Shown here in pieces: positions 35,841 to 44,084 of a DNA stretch of 64,000 nt; the first letter of the stretch is position 1; each line of letters begins with the position of its first letter. Made by a program: the position numbers and the translations under genes. The notes beneath the pieces are model-generated. The model had not been told where the DNA came from. It ran no database searches and was given only the letters and a program-made list of their open reading frames with translations. Origin of the DNA: Kitasatospora phosalacinea (GTDB lineage: Bacteria > Actinomycetota > Actinomycetes > Streptomycetales > Streptomycetaceae); contig NZ_JNWZ01000059.1 in the NCBI RefSeq assembly GCF_000716545.1, forward strand, positions 20,260 to 84,259, written 5' to 3'.

Positions 35841-37619
35841 ATGGAGCGTCCCTTCCCCACCGTCGCCGTGGTCGGCCTGGGCACCATGGGTGCCGGCGTG
35901 GCCGTGGCCCTCGCACGCAGCGGACGTCGGGTGATCGGCGTGGAGGCCGGTCCGACGCAGGCGCTGCGGGCGCTGGACCGGATCGAGGCGTCCACCGCGC
36001 GGGCGGTGGAGCGCGGGCGGCTGTCGGCCGAGGAGCGGGCGGCACTGCTGGCGCTGATCGAGGTCGGCGACGACCTGTCCGCGGCGGCGGCGGCCGACCT
36101 GGTGGTCGAGGAGGTCCCGGAGGACCTGGAGCTCAAGCGGGCGCTGTTCGCCGAGTTGGACCGGATCTGCCCGCCGGAGACGGTGCTGGCGACGGGGACC
36201 ACGGCGCTGAGCGTGACCCGGATCGCGGCGGCGACCGCCCGCCCGGAGCGGGTGCTCGGGGTGCACTTCTTCAACCCGGTGCACACGATGCGCCTGGTGG
36301 AGGTGGTCCGCACGGTGCTGACCGGTCCTCAGGCGGCCGAGCGGGTGGCCGAGTTGGCCCGCGACCTGGGCAAGGAGCCGGTGACGGCGGGCGACCGGGC
36401 CGGGTTCATCGCCAACGGCCTGCTGTTCGCGTACCTGAACCAGGCGGCGGCGATGTTCGAGTCCCGGTACGCGACCCGGGAGGACATCGACGCGGCGATG
36501 CGGCTGGGCTGCGGCCTGCCGATGGGCCCGCTGGCGCTGCTGGACCTGATCGGGATCGACACCGCGCGCACCGTGCTGGAGGCGATGTACGCGCAGTCCA
36601 AGGACCGGCTGCACGCCCCGGCGCCGATCCTGGGGCAGCTGGTCTCGGCGGGCCTGCTGGGCCGCAAGTCGGGCCGCGGCTTCTACACCTACGAGGCGCC
36701 GGGCTCGTCCAGGACGGTCGCCGAGCCGGCGGCGTCGCAGGCGCGGCCGCGGGCGGCCGGGCGCGAGGTGCGCCGCATCGGCGTGTGCGGCAGCGGGACG
36801 ATGGCGACCGGCATCGTGGAGGTGTTCGCGAAGGCGGGCTTCCCGGTGCTGCTGGCGGCCCGCAGCCGGGAGAAGGCGGAGCGGGCGAAGGCCCTGCTGG
36901 CGAAGTCGCTGGAGCGTTCGGTGGCCAAGGGCCGGCTGTCCCCGGAGGACCGGGACGCGGCGCTGGCGCTGGTGACCCCGACCGGCTCGTACCGGGACCT
37001 GGCGGACGTGGACCTGGTGGTGGAGGCGGTCGCGGAGGACCTGGCGGTCAAGCGGGAGCTGTTCGCGACCCTGGACGGGATCGTCAAGCCGGGCGCGGTG
37101 CTGGCCACCACGACCTCCTCGCTGCCGGTGGTCTCCTGCGCGACGGCGACCTCCCGGCCGCGCGACGTGGTGGGGATGCACTTCTTCAACCCGGCGCCGG
37201 CCATGAAGCTGGTGGAGGTGGTCTCCACGGTGCTGACCGCCGAGGACGTCACGGCGACCGTGCTGGAGCTGTGCGCGAAGGTGCGCAAGCACCCCGTGGA
37301 GTGCGGCGACCGGGCCGGGTTCATCGTGAACGCGCTGCTGTTCCCGTACCTGAACGACGCGGTGCGGATGCTGCAGGAGCACTACGCGACGGTGGACGAC
37401 ATCGACACCGCGATGAAGCTGGGCTGCGGCTACCCGATGGGCCCGTTCGAACTGCTGGACGTGGTGGGCCTGGACGTGTCGCTGACCATCGAGCAGGTGC
37501 TGCACCAGGAGTTCCGGGAGCCGGGGCTGGCGGCGGCGCCGCTGCTGGAGCACCTGGTGGCGGCGGGCTGCCTGGGGCGCAAGACGGGGCGTGGTTTCCG
37601 CGACCACGCGCGGCGATGA
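35841..37619 (+). CDS. Fused double 3-hydroxyacyl-CoA dehydrogenase
   Basis: A 592-residue protein made of two complete 3-hydroxyacyl-CoA dehydrogenase units in tandem (about 1-285 and 310-592). Each has a Rossmann motif (GLGTMG in the first, GSGTMA in the second), a catalytic histidine in HFFNP followed by the LVEVV glutamate, and the C-terminal domain ending LGRKSGRGFYTY or LGRKTGRGFRDH. It oxidises 3-hydroxyacyl-CoA to 3-oxoacyl-CoA with NAD(P). Its place before ccr suggests a role in acetoacetyl-CoA/3-hydroxybutyryl-CoA conversion feeding crotonyl-CoA. AAGGAG lies eight bases before the ATG. Confidence 0.9.
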   Translation: MERPFPTVAVVGLGTMGAGVAVALARSGRRVIGVEAGPTQALRALDRIEASTARAVERGRLSAEERAALLALIEVGDDLSAAAAADLVVEEVPEDLELKRALFAELDRICPPETVLATGTTALSVTRIAAATARPERVLGVHFFNPVHTMRLVEVVRTVLTGPQAAERVAELARDLGKEPVTAGDRAGFIANGLLFAYLNQAAAMFESRYATREDIDAAMRLGCGLPMGPLALLDLIGIDTARTVLEAMYAQSKDRLHAPAPILGQLVSAGLLGRKSGRGFYTYEAPGSSRTVAEPAASQARPRAAGREVRRIGVCGSGTMATGIVEVFAKAGFPVLLAARSREKAERAKALLAKSLERSVAKGRLSPEDRDAALALVTPTGSYRDLADVDLVVEAVAEDLAVKRELFATLDGIVKPGAVLATTTSSLPVVSCATATSRPRDVVGMHFFNPAPAMKLVEVVSTVLTAEDVTATVLELCAKVRKHPVECGDRAGFIVNALLFPYLNDAVRMLQEHYATVDDIDTAMKLGCGYPMGPFELLDVVGLDVSLTIEQVLHQEFREPGLAAAPLLEHLVAAGCLGRKTGRGFRDHARR

Positions 37620-37804
37620 CCGGCCGCCCGGTGCCCGCTCCGCAGGGCCGTCCGTCGCCCGGTGGCGGCGTCAACCCGCTTGCGGCGAAGCCTCCTTGGG
37701 GTGCGGGGGCGGTCTCCTCCCGGTGGCCGCGGCCCGCCGCCGCGCCGCCGGTGCGCCGGGGCAGGCCGGACGGCGGCGCGCCGGGTGCGTGTAGCGTTCC
37801 GAAC

Positions 37805-38704
37805 ATGGATCGCCAGACCTCGACTCCCCAGCAGCAGCCGGCCGCCGGGCCCGACCAGTCTCGTACGGGGGCGGAGTCCGGGCCGGGCAGCCGCCGGGCC
37901 GCCGCCCAGCGCCTGCAGATGCGCCAGGACCTCACCGCGGCGGCGATGGAGCTGTTCGCCACCCAGGGGTACGAGGAGACGACGGTCGATCAGATCGCGG
38001 CCGCGGCCGGGGTCGCCCGGCGCACCTTCTTCCGGTACTTCCGGTCGAAGGAGGAGGCGATCTTCCCGGACCACGACGACACCCTGGTGCGGGTGGCGGA
38101 CCTGCTGGCCAGCGCCGAGGCCGAGGAGCACCCGTTGGACGTGGTGTGCCGGGGCATCAAGGAGGTGCTGCGGATGTACGCCTCCACGCCGGAGATGTCG
38201 GTGGCCCGCTACCAGCTGATCCGGCAGGTCCCGGCGCTGCGCGAGCGCGAGATCGCGGTGGTCTCCCGCTACGAGCGGCTGTTCACCCGCTACCTGCTGG
38301 GCCGGTTCGACGCGGCCGAGCAGACCCCGCCGGGCTGGCAGCGCGGCGGGGACGACGACTCGATGCTGGCCGAGGTGTCGGCGGCGGCGGTGGTCGCGGC
38401 GCACAACCACGTGCTGCGGCGCTGGCTGCGGGCCGGCGGCCACGGGGACGTGGAGGCGCAGCTCGACCACTCCTTCGGGGTGATCCGGGGGACGTTCTGG
38501 CCGACGCCGCCGAGCGGGGCGCGCCGCCGCGGCACCACCATGGCACCCGGTGCCAGTGGTGAGGGTGGGGAGCCCGAGGCGGTGAGCGCACTGAGTGCCA
38601 GCCCGGGCGGTGAGGTGCTGATCACAGTCGCCCGGACGGACGCACCGCTGGAGTCGGTGGTGGATTCGATCAGAGCCGCCCTGGCCGGCAGAACTTCGGC
38701 GTAA
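37805..38704 (+). CDS. TetR family regulator next to ccr
   Basis: A 299-residue regulator. Disordered leader, then the helix-turn-helix LTAAAMELFATQGYEETTVDQIAAAAGVARRTFFRYFRSKEEAIFPDHD (RTFFRYFRSKEE is typical of this subgroup). The C-terminal 70 residues (after GTFWPTPP) are an unusual extension containing GEVLITVARTDAPLES. It lies between the dehydrogenase and ccr genes in the same direction, followed by a strong terminator, and is a natural candidate to control the ethylmalonyl-CoA genes. Confidence 0.85.
   Translation: MDRQTSTPQQQPAAGPDQSRTGAESGPGSRRAAAQRLQMRQDLTAAAMELFATQGYEETTVDQIAAAAGVARRTFFRYFRSKEEAIFPDHDDTLVRVADLLASAEAEEHPLDVVCRGIKEVLRMYASTPEMSVARYQLIRQVPALREREIAVVSRYERLFTRYLLGRFDAAEQTPPGWQRGGDDDSMLAEVSAAAVVAAHNHVLRRWLRAGGHGDVEAQLDHSFGVIRGTFWPTPPSGARRRGTTMAPGASGEGGEPEAVSALSASPGGEVLITVARTDAPLESVVDSIRAALAGRTSA
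38541..38555. promoter_or_regulatory. Palindrome TGGCAC-N3-GTGCCA inside tetR
   Basis: TGGCACCCGGTGCCA lies within the 3' part of the TetR coding region. The same six-base arms and three-base spacing recur at 38844-38858 upstream of ccr. Confidence 0.45.
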
Positions 38705-38736
38705 CTCAGGCGGTTTCCGCAGATCAACCATGGTTT

Positions 38737-38772
38737 CGAAGGCCCGTTCCCGGTTTCGGGAACGGGCCTTCG
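38737..38772 (+). terminator. Strong terminator after tetR
   Basis: Perfect 16-bp stem CGAAGGCCCGTTCCCG / CGGGAACGGGCCTTCG with loop GTTT, 33 bases after the stop codon. It separates tetR from the ccr operon. Confidence 0.85.
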
Positions 38773-38791
38773 GCCTGCCCGGGCCCTTTCC

Positions 38792-38835
38792 GCACCGCGT
38801 GTCCTTGCTCACGCCAGAACTTGGCACCGCGTGTC
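38792..38835. repeat. Direct repeats GCACCGCGTGTC upstream of ccr
   Basis: Two copies at 38792-38803 and 38824-38835, 32 bases apart (three helical turns). A third copy lies at 45443-45454 in the psd upstream region. Confidence 0.5.
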
Positions 38836-38841
38836 TTTACG

Positions 38842-38860
38842 AGTGGCACAGGGTGCCACT
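38842..38860. promoter_or_regulatory. Putative operator in the ccr upstream region
   Basis: AGTGGCACAGGGTGCCACT, eight-base perfect arms with a three-base centre, shares TGGCAC-N3-GTGCCA with the site in tetR. It lies 221 bases before the ccr start. Confidence 0.55.
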
Positions 38861-39081
38861 ACCTTGTTCCCACCGGCTGCGGCGCCGCGGCTCCCCACCT
38901 CGGCGCGCCGTCTTCCGGCGTCCCCTACCGAGGGGGCGAGAACCAGCAGCACCCACGCGACCCACCCACCCGTCGCACCAGCCAAGCACCACCCACAGAC
39001 CCTCAACGCGAAGCCGGTGTCCGCTCCCGGCTCCCCCAGACGCCCTGTGTCCCTCGCACAGGTACGCCTTCGGAGGCAGCC

Positions 39082-40419
39082 ATGCAGGAAATTCTCGACG
39101 CGATCCTCAGCGGCGACGCCACGTCCGCCGACTACGCCGCCCTGGCGCTGCCCGAGTCCTACCGGGCGGTGACGCTCCACAAGGACGAGGAGCAGATGTT
39201 CGCCGGCCTGGCCAGCCGGGACAAGGACCCGCGCAAGTCGCTCCACCTGGACGACGTGCCGCTGCCCGAACTCGGCCCGGGCGAGGCCCTGGTGGCCGTG
39301 ATGGCCAGCTCCGTCAACTACAACACCGTGTGGAGCTCGATCTTCGAGCCGGTCTCCACCTTCGGCTTCCTGGAGCGCTACGGCCGCCTCTCGCCGCTGA
39401 CCAAGCGCCACGACCTGCCGTACCACGTGCTCGGCTCCGACCTGGCGGGCGTGGTGCTGCGCACCGGCGCCGGCGTCAACGCCTGGAAGCCCGGCGACGA
39501 GGTCGTCGCGCACTGCCTGTCGGTCGAGCTGGAGTCCCCCGACGGCCACAACGACACGATGATGGACCCGGAGCAGCGCATCTGGGGCTTCGAGACCAAC
39601 TTCGGCGGCCTGGCCCAGATCGCCCTGGTGAAGACCAACCAGCTGCTGCCCAAGCCCAAGCACCTCACCTGGGAGGAGGCCGCCTCCCCGGGCCTGGTCA
39701 ACTCCACCGCCTACCGGCAGCTGGTCTCGCGCAACGGCGCGGGCATGAAGCAGGGCGACAACGTGCTGATCTGGGGCGCCAGCGGCGGCCTCGGCTCGTA
39801 CGCCACCCAGTACGCGCTGGCCGGCGGCGCCACCCCGATCTGCGTGGTCTCCAGCCCGCAGAAGGCCGAGATCTGCCGGGCGATGGGCGCCGAGGCGATC
39901 ATCGACCGCTCCGCCGAGGGCTACCGGTTCTGGAAGGACGAGCAGAACCAGGACCCGCGCGAGTGGAAGCGGCTGGGCTCGAAGATCCGCGAGTTCACCG
40001 GCGGCGAGGACGTGGACATCGTCTTCGAGCACCCGGGCCGGGAGACCTTCGGCGCCTCGGTCTACGTCACCCGCAAGGGCGGCACCATCGTCACCTGCGC
40101 CTCCACCTCCGGCTACATGCACCAGTACGACAACCGCTACCTGTGGATGTCGCTCAAGCGCATCGTCGGCTCGCACTTCGCCAACTACCGCGAGGCCTTC
40201 GAGGCCAACCGGCTGGTCGCCAAGGGCAAGATCCACCCGACGCTGTCCAAGGTCTACTCGCTGGAGGAGACCGGCCAGGCCGCCCTGGACGTGCACCACA
40301 ACAAGCACCAGGGCAAGGTCGGCGTGCTCTGCCTGGCCCCGCAGGAGGGCCTGGGCGTGCGGAACGCGGAGCTGCGCGAGCAGCACCTGACCAAGATCAA
40401 CGCCTTCCGGAACGTCTGA
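39082..40419 (+). CDS. ccr: Crotonyl-CoA carboxylase/reductase
   Basis: A 445-residue zinc-less MDR enzyme that reductively carboxylates crotonyl-CoA to ethylmalonyl-CoA with NADPH and CO2. Matching features are the N-terminal SYRAVTLHKDEEQMFAGL, SSVNYNTVWSSIFEPVSTF, the cofactor loop WGASGGLGSYATQYAL and TCASTSGYMHQYDNRYLWMSLKRIVGSHFANYREA near the C-terminus, nearly invariant in Ccr. The length is normal. CGGAGG lies six bases before the ATG. Its stop overlaps the meaA start (TGATG), so the two are co-translated. The product also supplies ethylmalonyl-CoA as a polyketide extender. Confidence 0.95.
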   Translation: MQEILDAILSGDATSADYAALALPESYRAVTLHKDEEQMFAGLASRDKDPRKSLHLDDVPLPELGPGEALVAVMASSVNYNTVWSSIFEPVSTFGFLERYGRLSPLTKRHDLPYHVLGSDLAGVVLRTGAGVNAWKPGDEVVAHCLSVELESPDGHNDTMMDPEQRIWGFETNFGGLAQIALVKTNQLLPKPKHLTWEEAASPGLVNSTAYRQLVSRNGAGMKQGDNVLIWGASGGLGSYATQYALAGGATPICVVSSPQKAEICRAMGAEAIIDRSAEGYRFWKDEQNQDPREWKRLGSKIREFTGGEDVDIVFEHPGRETFGASVYVTRKGGTIVTCASTSGYMHQYDNRYLWMSLKRIVGSHFANYREAFEANRLVAKGKIHPTLSKVYSLEETGQAALDVHHNKHQGKVGVLCLAPQEGLGVRNAELREQHLTKINAFRNV

Positions 40420-42443
40420 TGGCCGCTCAGGAACGCGACCGTCCCTGGCTGATGCGCACCTACGCCGGGCACTCCACCGCGAGCGACTCCAACGCGCTGT
40501 ACCGGCGCAACCTCGCCAAGGGGCAGACCGGCCTGTCGGTGGCCTTCGACCTGCCGACCCAGACCGGCTACGACTCCGACCACGTCCTCGCCCGCGGCGA
40601 GGTCGGCCGGGTCGGCGTGCCGGTCGGGCACCTGGGCGACATGCGGACCCTGTTCGACGGGATCCCGCTGGAGCGCACCAACACCTCGATGACCATCAAC
40701 GCCACCGCGATGTGGCTGCTGGCGCTGTACCAGGTGGTCGCCGAGGAGCAGGGCGCGGACGTCGCCAAGCTGACCGGCACCACCCAGAACGACATCGTCA
40801 AGGAGTACCTGTCGCGCGGGACGCACGTCTTCCCGCCCGGCCCCTCGGTGCGGCTGATCACCGACATGATCGCCTACACGGTGGCGCACCTGCCGAAGTG
40901 GAACCCGATCAACATCTGCAGCTACCACCTGCAGGAGGCCGGGGCGACGCCCGTCCAGGAGATCGCCTACTCGATGTGCACCGCGATCGCCGTGCTGGAC
41001 GCCGTCCGCGACTCCGGGCAGGTCCCGGCCGAGCGGATGGGCGAGGTGGTGGGCCGGATCTCCTTCTTCGTGAACGCGGGCGTCCGCTTCGTCGAGGAGA
41101 TGTGCAAGATGCGGGCCTTCAACCGGCTGTGGGAGAAGGTCACCCGGGAGCGCTACGGCATCGAGGACGCCAAGCAGCGCCGCTTCCGCTACGGCGTGCA
41201 GGTCAACTCGCTGGGCCTGACCGAGGCGCAGCCGGAGAACAACGTCCAGCGGATCGTGCTGGAGATGCTGGCCGTCACGCTCTCCAAGGACGCCCGTGCG
41301 CGGGCCGTCCAACTCCCGGCCTGGAACGAGGCCTTGGGCCTGCCGCGGCCGTGGGACCAGCAGTGGTCGCTGCGGATCCAGCAGGTGCTGGCGTACGAGT
41401 CGGACCTGCTGGAGTACGGCGACCTGTTCAACGGCTCGCACGTGGTGGAGGCGAAGACCGCCGAGCTGCTGGCCGGCGCCGAGGCGGAGATCGACAAGGT
41501 GCTGGGGATGGGCGGGGTGATCCCGGCCGTCGAGTCCGGCTACCTGAAGTCGAGCCTGGTGGCCTCGCACGCCGAGCGGCGGGCCCGGATCGAGGCGGGC
41601 GAGGACCGGATCGTCGGCGTCAACTGCTTCGACAGCACCGAGGAGAGCCCGCTCACCGCGGACCTGGACGCCGCCATCATGGTGGTCGACCCGGCCGCCG
41701 AGCGCTCCGTGCTGGCCAACCTGGCGGCCTGGCGCGCCGGGCGCGACGAGGCCGCCGTCCAGCGGGCGCTGGCCCGGCTGAAGGAGGTGGCGGCCACCGA
41801 GGAGAACCTGATGGACGCCACCTTGGCCTGCGCCCGGGCCGGCGCCACCACCGGCGAGTGGTCGTTCGCGCTGCGCGAGGTGTTCGGCGAGTACCGGGCG
41901 CCCACCGGCGTCGGCGGCGCCCCGGTCGCGGTCGCGGCCGAGCCGGGCGGCGAACTCGCCGCCGTGCGGGCGGCGGTGGCGGCCACCGCCGCCGAGCTGG
42001 GCACCGGCAAGCTGCGCCTGCTGGTCGGCAAGCCCGGCCTGGACGGGCACTCCAACGGCGCCGAGCAGATCGCCGTCCGGGCCCGCGACGCCGGGTTCGA
42101 GGTGGTCTACCAGGGCATCCGCCTGACCCCCGAGCAGATCGTCTCGGCGGCCGTCGCCGAGGACGTGCACTGCGTGGGCCTGTCCATCCTCTCCGGGGCG
42201 CACCCGGAGCTTGTGCCCGACGTCATACAGCGGTTGAGCCGGGCCGGGGTGGAGGATGTGCCGGTGATCGTGGGTGGAATCATCCCGGCAGCCGACGCGG
42301 AGGTCCTGCGGGCCGCCGGCGTCGCCGCCGTGTTCACACCCAAGGACTTCGGCATCACCACCATCATCGGCCGGATCGTGGACGAGATCCGGCTGGCCAA
42401 CAGGCTCCAGCCATGGGCCGCGACCACCGCCGCGACCAGCTGA
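40419..42443 (+). CDS. meaA: Ethylmalonyl-CoA mutase (MeaA)
   Basis: A 674-residue adenosylcobalamin-dependent mutase converting ethylmalonyl-CoA to methylsuccinyl-CoA. The N-terminal barrel domain has GLSVAFDLPTQTGYDSDH and the substrate region NTSMTINATAMWLLALYQ. The C-terminal B12-binding domain holds the base-off motif D-x-H-x-x-G in GLDGHSNG and then GLSILSGAH and VGGIIP. Large and small regions are in a single chain, as in MeaA and unlike methylmalonyl-CoA mutase heterodimers. It is translationally coupled to ccr. Confidence 0.95.
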   Translation: MAAQERDRPWLMRTYAGHSTASDSNALYRRNLAKGQTGLSVAFDLPTQTGYDSDHVLARGEVGRVGVPVGHLGDMRTLFDGIPLERTNTSMTINATAMWLLALYQVVAEEQGADVAKLTGTTQNDIVKEYLSRGTHVFPPGPSVRLITDMIAYTVAHLPKWNPINICSYHLQEAGATPVQEIAYSMCTAIAVLDAVRDSGQVPAERMGEVVGRISFFVNAGVRFVEEMCKMRAFNRLWEKVTRERYGIEDAKQRRFRYGVQVNSLGLTEAQPENNVQRIVLEMLAVTLSKDARARAVQLPAWNEALGLPRPWDQQWSLRIQQVLAYESDLLEYGDLFNGSHVVEAKTAELLAGAEAEIDKVLGMGGVIPAVESGYLKSSLVASHAERRARIEAGEDRIVGVNCFDSTEESPLTADLDAAIMVVDPAAERSVLANLAAWRAGRDEAAVQRALARLKEVAATEENLMDATLACARAGATTGEWSFALREVFGEYRAPTGVGGAPVAVAAEPGGELAAVRAAVAATAAELGTGKLRLLVGKPGLDGHSNGAEQIAVRARDAGFEVVYQGIRLTPEQIVSAAVAEDVHCVGLSILSGAHPELVPDVIQRLSRAGVEDVPVIVGGIIPAADAEVLRAAGVAAVFTPKDFGITTIIGRIVDEIRLANRLQPWAATTAATS

Positions 42444-42463
42444 TCCGGAAGGAACTCCCTCAC

Positions 42464-43441
42464 ATGAGTGTCAACCGCCTCCGTCCGCGCCGTTCCTGCC
42501 TGGCCGTGCCGGGCAGCAACCCGCGCTTCCTGGAGAAGGCCCAGGGCCTGCCCGCCGACCAGGTCTTCCTCGACCTGGAGGACGCCTGCGCCCCGCTGGT
42601 CAAGGAGAGCGCCCGCCACCACATCGTGGACGCCCTCAACAACGGCGACTGGGGCGGCAAGACCAGGGTCGTCCGGGTCAACGACTGGACCACGCACTGG
42701 ACCTACCGCGACGTGATCACGGTGGTCGAGGGCGCCGGCCAGAACCTGGACTGCATCATGCTGCCCAAGGTGCAGGACGCCGAGCAGGTGGTCGCCCTCG
42801 ACCTGCTGCTCACCCAGATCGAGAAGACGGTCGGCCTGGAGGTCGGCAAGATCGGCATCGAGGCGCAGATCGAGAACGCCAGGGGCCTGGTCAACGTCGA
42901 CGCGATCGCCGCCGCCTCGCCCCGGCTGGAGACCATCATCTTCGGCCCGGCCGACTTCATGGCGTCCATCAACATGAAGTCCCTGGTGGTCGGCGAGCAG
43001 CCGCCCGGCTACGGCGCCGACGCCTACCACTACATCCTGATGCGCATCCTGATGGCCGCCCGCGCCAACGACCTGCAGGCGATCGACGGCCCCTACCTGC
43101 AGATCCGCAACCAGGAGGGCTACCGCGAGGTGGCCCGCCGCTCGGCCGCCCTCGGCTTCGACGGCAAGTGGGTGCTGCACCCGGACCAGGTCGCCGCCGC
43201 GAACGAGATCTACTCGCCCTCGCAGGAGGACTACGACCACGCCGAGCTGATCCTGGACGCCTACGACTGGTGCACCTCGGAGGCGGGCGGCGCCAAGGGC
43301 TCGGCGATGCTCGGCGACGAGATGATCGACGAGGCCAGCCGCAAGATGGCCCTGGTCATCGCGGGCAAGGGCCGGGCCGCGGGCCTGGAGCGCACCACCA
43401 AGTTCGAACAGCCTGTATCCGACAAGACGGCGGAGGCGTGA
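42464..43441 (+). CDS. mcl: CitE-type CoA ester lyase (malyl/beta-methylmalyl-CoA lyase)
   Basis: A 325-residue HpcH/HpaI/CitE-fold enzyme. RRSCLAVPGSNPRFLEKA at the start, the acidic metal-site segments VFLDLEDACAPLVKE and IEAQIENARGL, and LHPDQVAAANEIYSPS are typical of Mcl1. It cleaves beta-methylmalyl-CoA to glyoxylate and propionyl-CoA and can handle malyl-CoA. Twenty bases separate it from meaA and four bases from the next gene, so it belongs to the same operon. GGAAGGA precedes the ATG. Confidence 0.9.
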   Translation: MSVNRLRPRRSCLAVPGSNPRFLEKAQGLPADQVFLDLEDACAPLVKESARHHIVDALNNGDWGGKTRVVRVNDWTTHWTYRDVITVVEGAGQNLDCIMLPKVQDAEQVVALDLLLTQIEKTVGLEVGKIGIEAQIENARGLVNVDAIAAASPRLETIIFGPADFMASINMKSLVVGEQPPGYGADAYHYILMRILMAARANDLQAIDGPYLQIRNQEGYREVARRSAALGFDGKWVLHPDQVAAANEIYSPSQEDYDHAELILDAYDWCTSEAGGAKGSAMLGDEMIDEASRKMALVIAGKGRAAGLERTTKFEQPVSDKTAEA

Positions 43442-43445
43442 CGCG

Positions 43446-43943
43446 ATGCAGTTCGGACGCACCTACGAGGAGTTCGAGGTCGGCGCGGTCTACAAGCACT
43501 GGCCCGGCAAGACCGTCACCGAGTACGACGACCACCTGTTCTGCCTGCTCACGATGAACCACCACCCGCTGCACCTGGACGCCAACTACGCGACCACCAC
43601 GGTGCAGGGCAAGAACGTCGTGGTCGGCAACTACGTCTACTCGCTGCTGCTGGGCATGTCCGTCCCGGACGTCTCCGGCAAGGCGATCGCCAACCTGGAG
43701 ATCGAGTCGCTGCGCCACGTCGCGCCGACCTTCCACGGCGACACGCTGTACGGCGAGACCACGGTTCTCGACAAGCACATGACATCGAAGCCGGATCGCG
43801 GCATCGTGTACGTCGAGACCAAGGGCTACAAGCAGGACGGCACCGTCGTCTGCACCTTCCGCCGCAAGGTGATGGTGCCGACCGAGACGTACGTGAAGGA
43901 GCGCGGGGGCGAGCAGCCCGGCCGCCCCGAGCCGCTCGCCTGA
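43446..43943 (+). CDS. mch: Mesaconyl-CoA hydratase (MaoC hot-dog fold)
   Basis: A 165-residue MaoC-like hydratase. The N-terminus GRTYEEFEVGAVYKHWPGKTVTEYDDHLFCLLTMNHHPLHLD includes the hydratase-2 D-x4-H-type active-site region. The second half has ANLEIESLRHVAPTFHGDTLYGETTVL. It hydrates mesaconyl-(C1)-CoA to beta-methylmalyl-CoA, the substrate of the lyase encoded just upstream. Assignment as the pathway hydratase comes from the operon context; the fold alone fits other enoyl-CoA hydratases. Confidence 0.88.
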   Translation: MQFGRTYEEFEVGAVYKHWPGKTVTEYDDHLFCLLTMNHHPLHLDANYATTTVQGKNVVVGNYVYSLLLGMSVPDVSGKAIANLEIESLRHVAPTFHGDTLYGETTVLDKHMTSKPDRGIVYVETKGYKQDGTVVCTFRRKVMVPTETYVKERGGEQPGRPEPLA

Positions 43944-44005
43944 CCGCCCCTCAGAGCCCCGGACGGGCGGGCCGCCGTCATCGGCCTCGTCCCTACCCGG
44001 TTCCC

Positions 44006-44041
44006 GGGGGCTCCGCGGCAGCCACGCGCCGCGGAGCCCCC
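44006..44041 (+). terminator. Hairpin between mch and the acyl-CoA dehydrogenase gene
   Basis: Perfect 13-bp stem GGGGGCTCCGCGG / CCGCGGAGCCCCC with a ten-base loop, in a 141-base gap. It may end or attenuate the ccr operon before the last pathway gene. Confidence 0.65.
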
Positions 44042-44084
44042 CAACCCCCACCCCCACCTTCACGAGCATTCACGGAGCCGCACG

